DNA of 14,180 nucleotides, taken from contig JBBQSF010000078.1 of NCBI GenBank assembly GCA_038214085.1, positions 1 through 14,180 of the forward strand. The letters are read 5' to 3'. Shown here piece after piece: positions 13,866 through 14,180 of the stretch. Position numbers and translations under genes: made by a program. Under the pieces are notes generated by a model. That model was not told where the DNA came from, ran no database searches, and saw only the letters and a list, made by a program, of their open reading frames with translations. The DNA comes from JBBQSF01 sp038214085. GTDB taxonomy: Bacteria; Bacteroidota; Bacteroidia; Bacteroidales; CG2-30-32-10. Each line of letters opens with the position of its first letter. Position 1 is the first letter of the stretch.

Positions 13866-14180
13866 TTAAAGGTATTTATTAAAATAACCGAAAACAATAA
13901 TTCCTTTTGCTTTACCTGCAACTGCTGTTATTTCTTCAATTTTTGCTTTCCGGATATTTTCAACCGACCTGAATTTATTTAATAGAAGTTGGATCGTTTT
14001 CGGACCAATACCTTCAATTTCGCTTAATTCACTTTTAATAGTTTCTTTTGTTCTTCTGTTGCGATGATGCGTAATACCAAAACGATGGGCTTCGTCGCGC
14101 ATTTGCTGGATAATTTTTAATGTTTCCGATTTTTTATCCAGATACAATGGCAAGGAATCGTCGGGATAATAAATTTCTTC
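13866..14180 (-). CDS. uvrC: UvrC, excinuclease ABC subunit C, C-terminal 104 residues (5' end outside window)
   Basis: UvrC makes both incisions around damaged DNA in nucleotide excision repair. Reading leftwards from the window edge, the frame gives the conserved C-terminal part of the RNase H-like nuclease domain, L-P-L-Y-L-D-K-K-S, then R-D-E-A-H-R-F-G-I-T-H-H-R (family text RDEAHRFAITxHR). A tandem helix-hairpin-helix region follows: I-E-G-I-G-P-K-T, then A-V-A-G-K-A-K-G near the end. The open frame runs on to base 14180, so the gene is cut by the window. A TTG at 14151-14153 is not a real start. The final helix-hairpin-helix has G-K-A-K-G where many UvrC have G-I-S-x-x-x-A, a normal variation. 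The stop is at 13866-13868. Confidence 0.95.
   Translation of the reverse strand, partial: EEIYYPDDSLPLYLDKKSETLKIIQQMRDEAHRFGITHHRNRRTKETIKSELSEIEGIGPKTIQLLLNKFRSVENIRKAKIEEITAVAGKAKGIIVFGYFNKYL

Noticed and set aside
14151..14153. TTG as the start of a 95-residue gene
   Set aside because: The frame stays open to the window edge with conserved UvrC residues before it, so the gene simply continues outside.

Overview
The window most likely comes from a member of the Bacteroidota. It is AT-rich. Two genes carry or end in type IX secretion (T9SS) type A C-terminal sorting domains. The best promoter has the Bacteroidota layout (TTTG, an 18-base spacer, TANNTTTG), and most genes lack a clear Shine-Dalgarno site. 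The rimP-nusA-infB block is ordinary bacterial core; the genes around it are more variable. No tRNA, rRNA, CRISPR array or insertion sequence was seen.

Left part (1-5118): the tail of a T9SS-exported protein is followed by a 57-residue peptide gene with a strong ribosome binding site. An intrinsic terminator comes next, then a PqqD-like protein, an HPr-kinase-like P-loop protein, and one long ORF that joins a Sec11-like S26 peptidase domain to an ABC exporter. A family nucleotidyltransferase converges on this set from the right. The set looks like a peptide modification, cleavage and export cassette of RiPP type: precursor, peptide-binding chaperone, kinase, protease and exporter. It has no recognisable lasso cyclase, transglutaminase-type leader protease, radical SAM enzyme or YcaO protein in the window. 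The product and chemistry are unknown, and this is the part most worth study. The peptidase-exporter junction sits on a run of seven A; losing one A would split the ORF into two ordinary overlapping genes.

Middle (5119-10134): a consensus promoter and a strong 9-bp leader hairpin precede rimP, nusA and infB, the conserved ribosome maturation, transcription elongation and translation initiation operon.

Right part (10150-14180, all minus strand): rnhA lies 6 bases downstream of a gene for a secreted protein of unknown role. Separately, uvrC (3' end only), an iron-type alcohol dehydrogenase and a T9SS-exported Asp-box propeller protein follow one another with 24-base and minus 4-base gaps, so they are probably one transcript.
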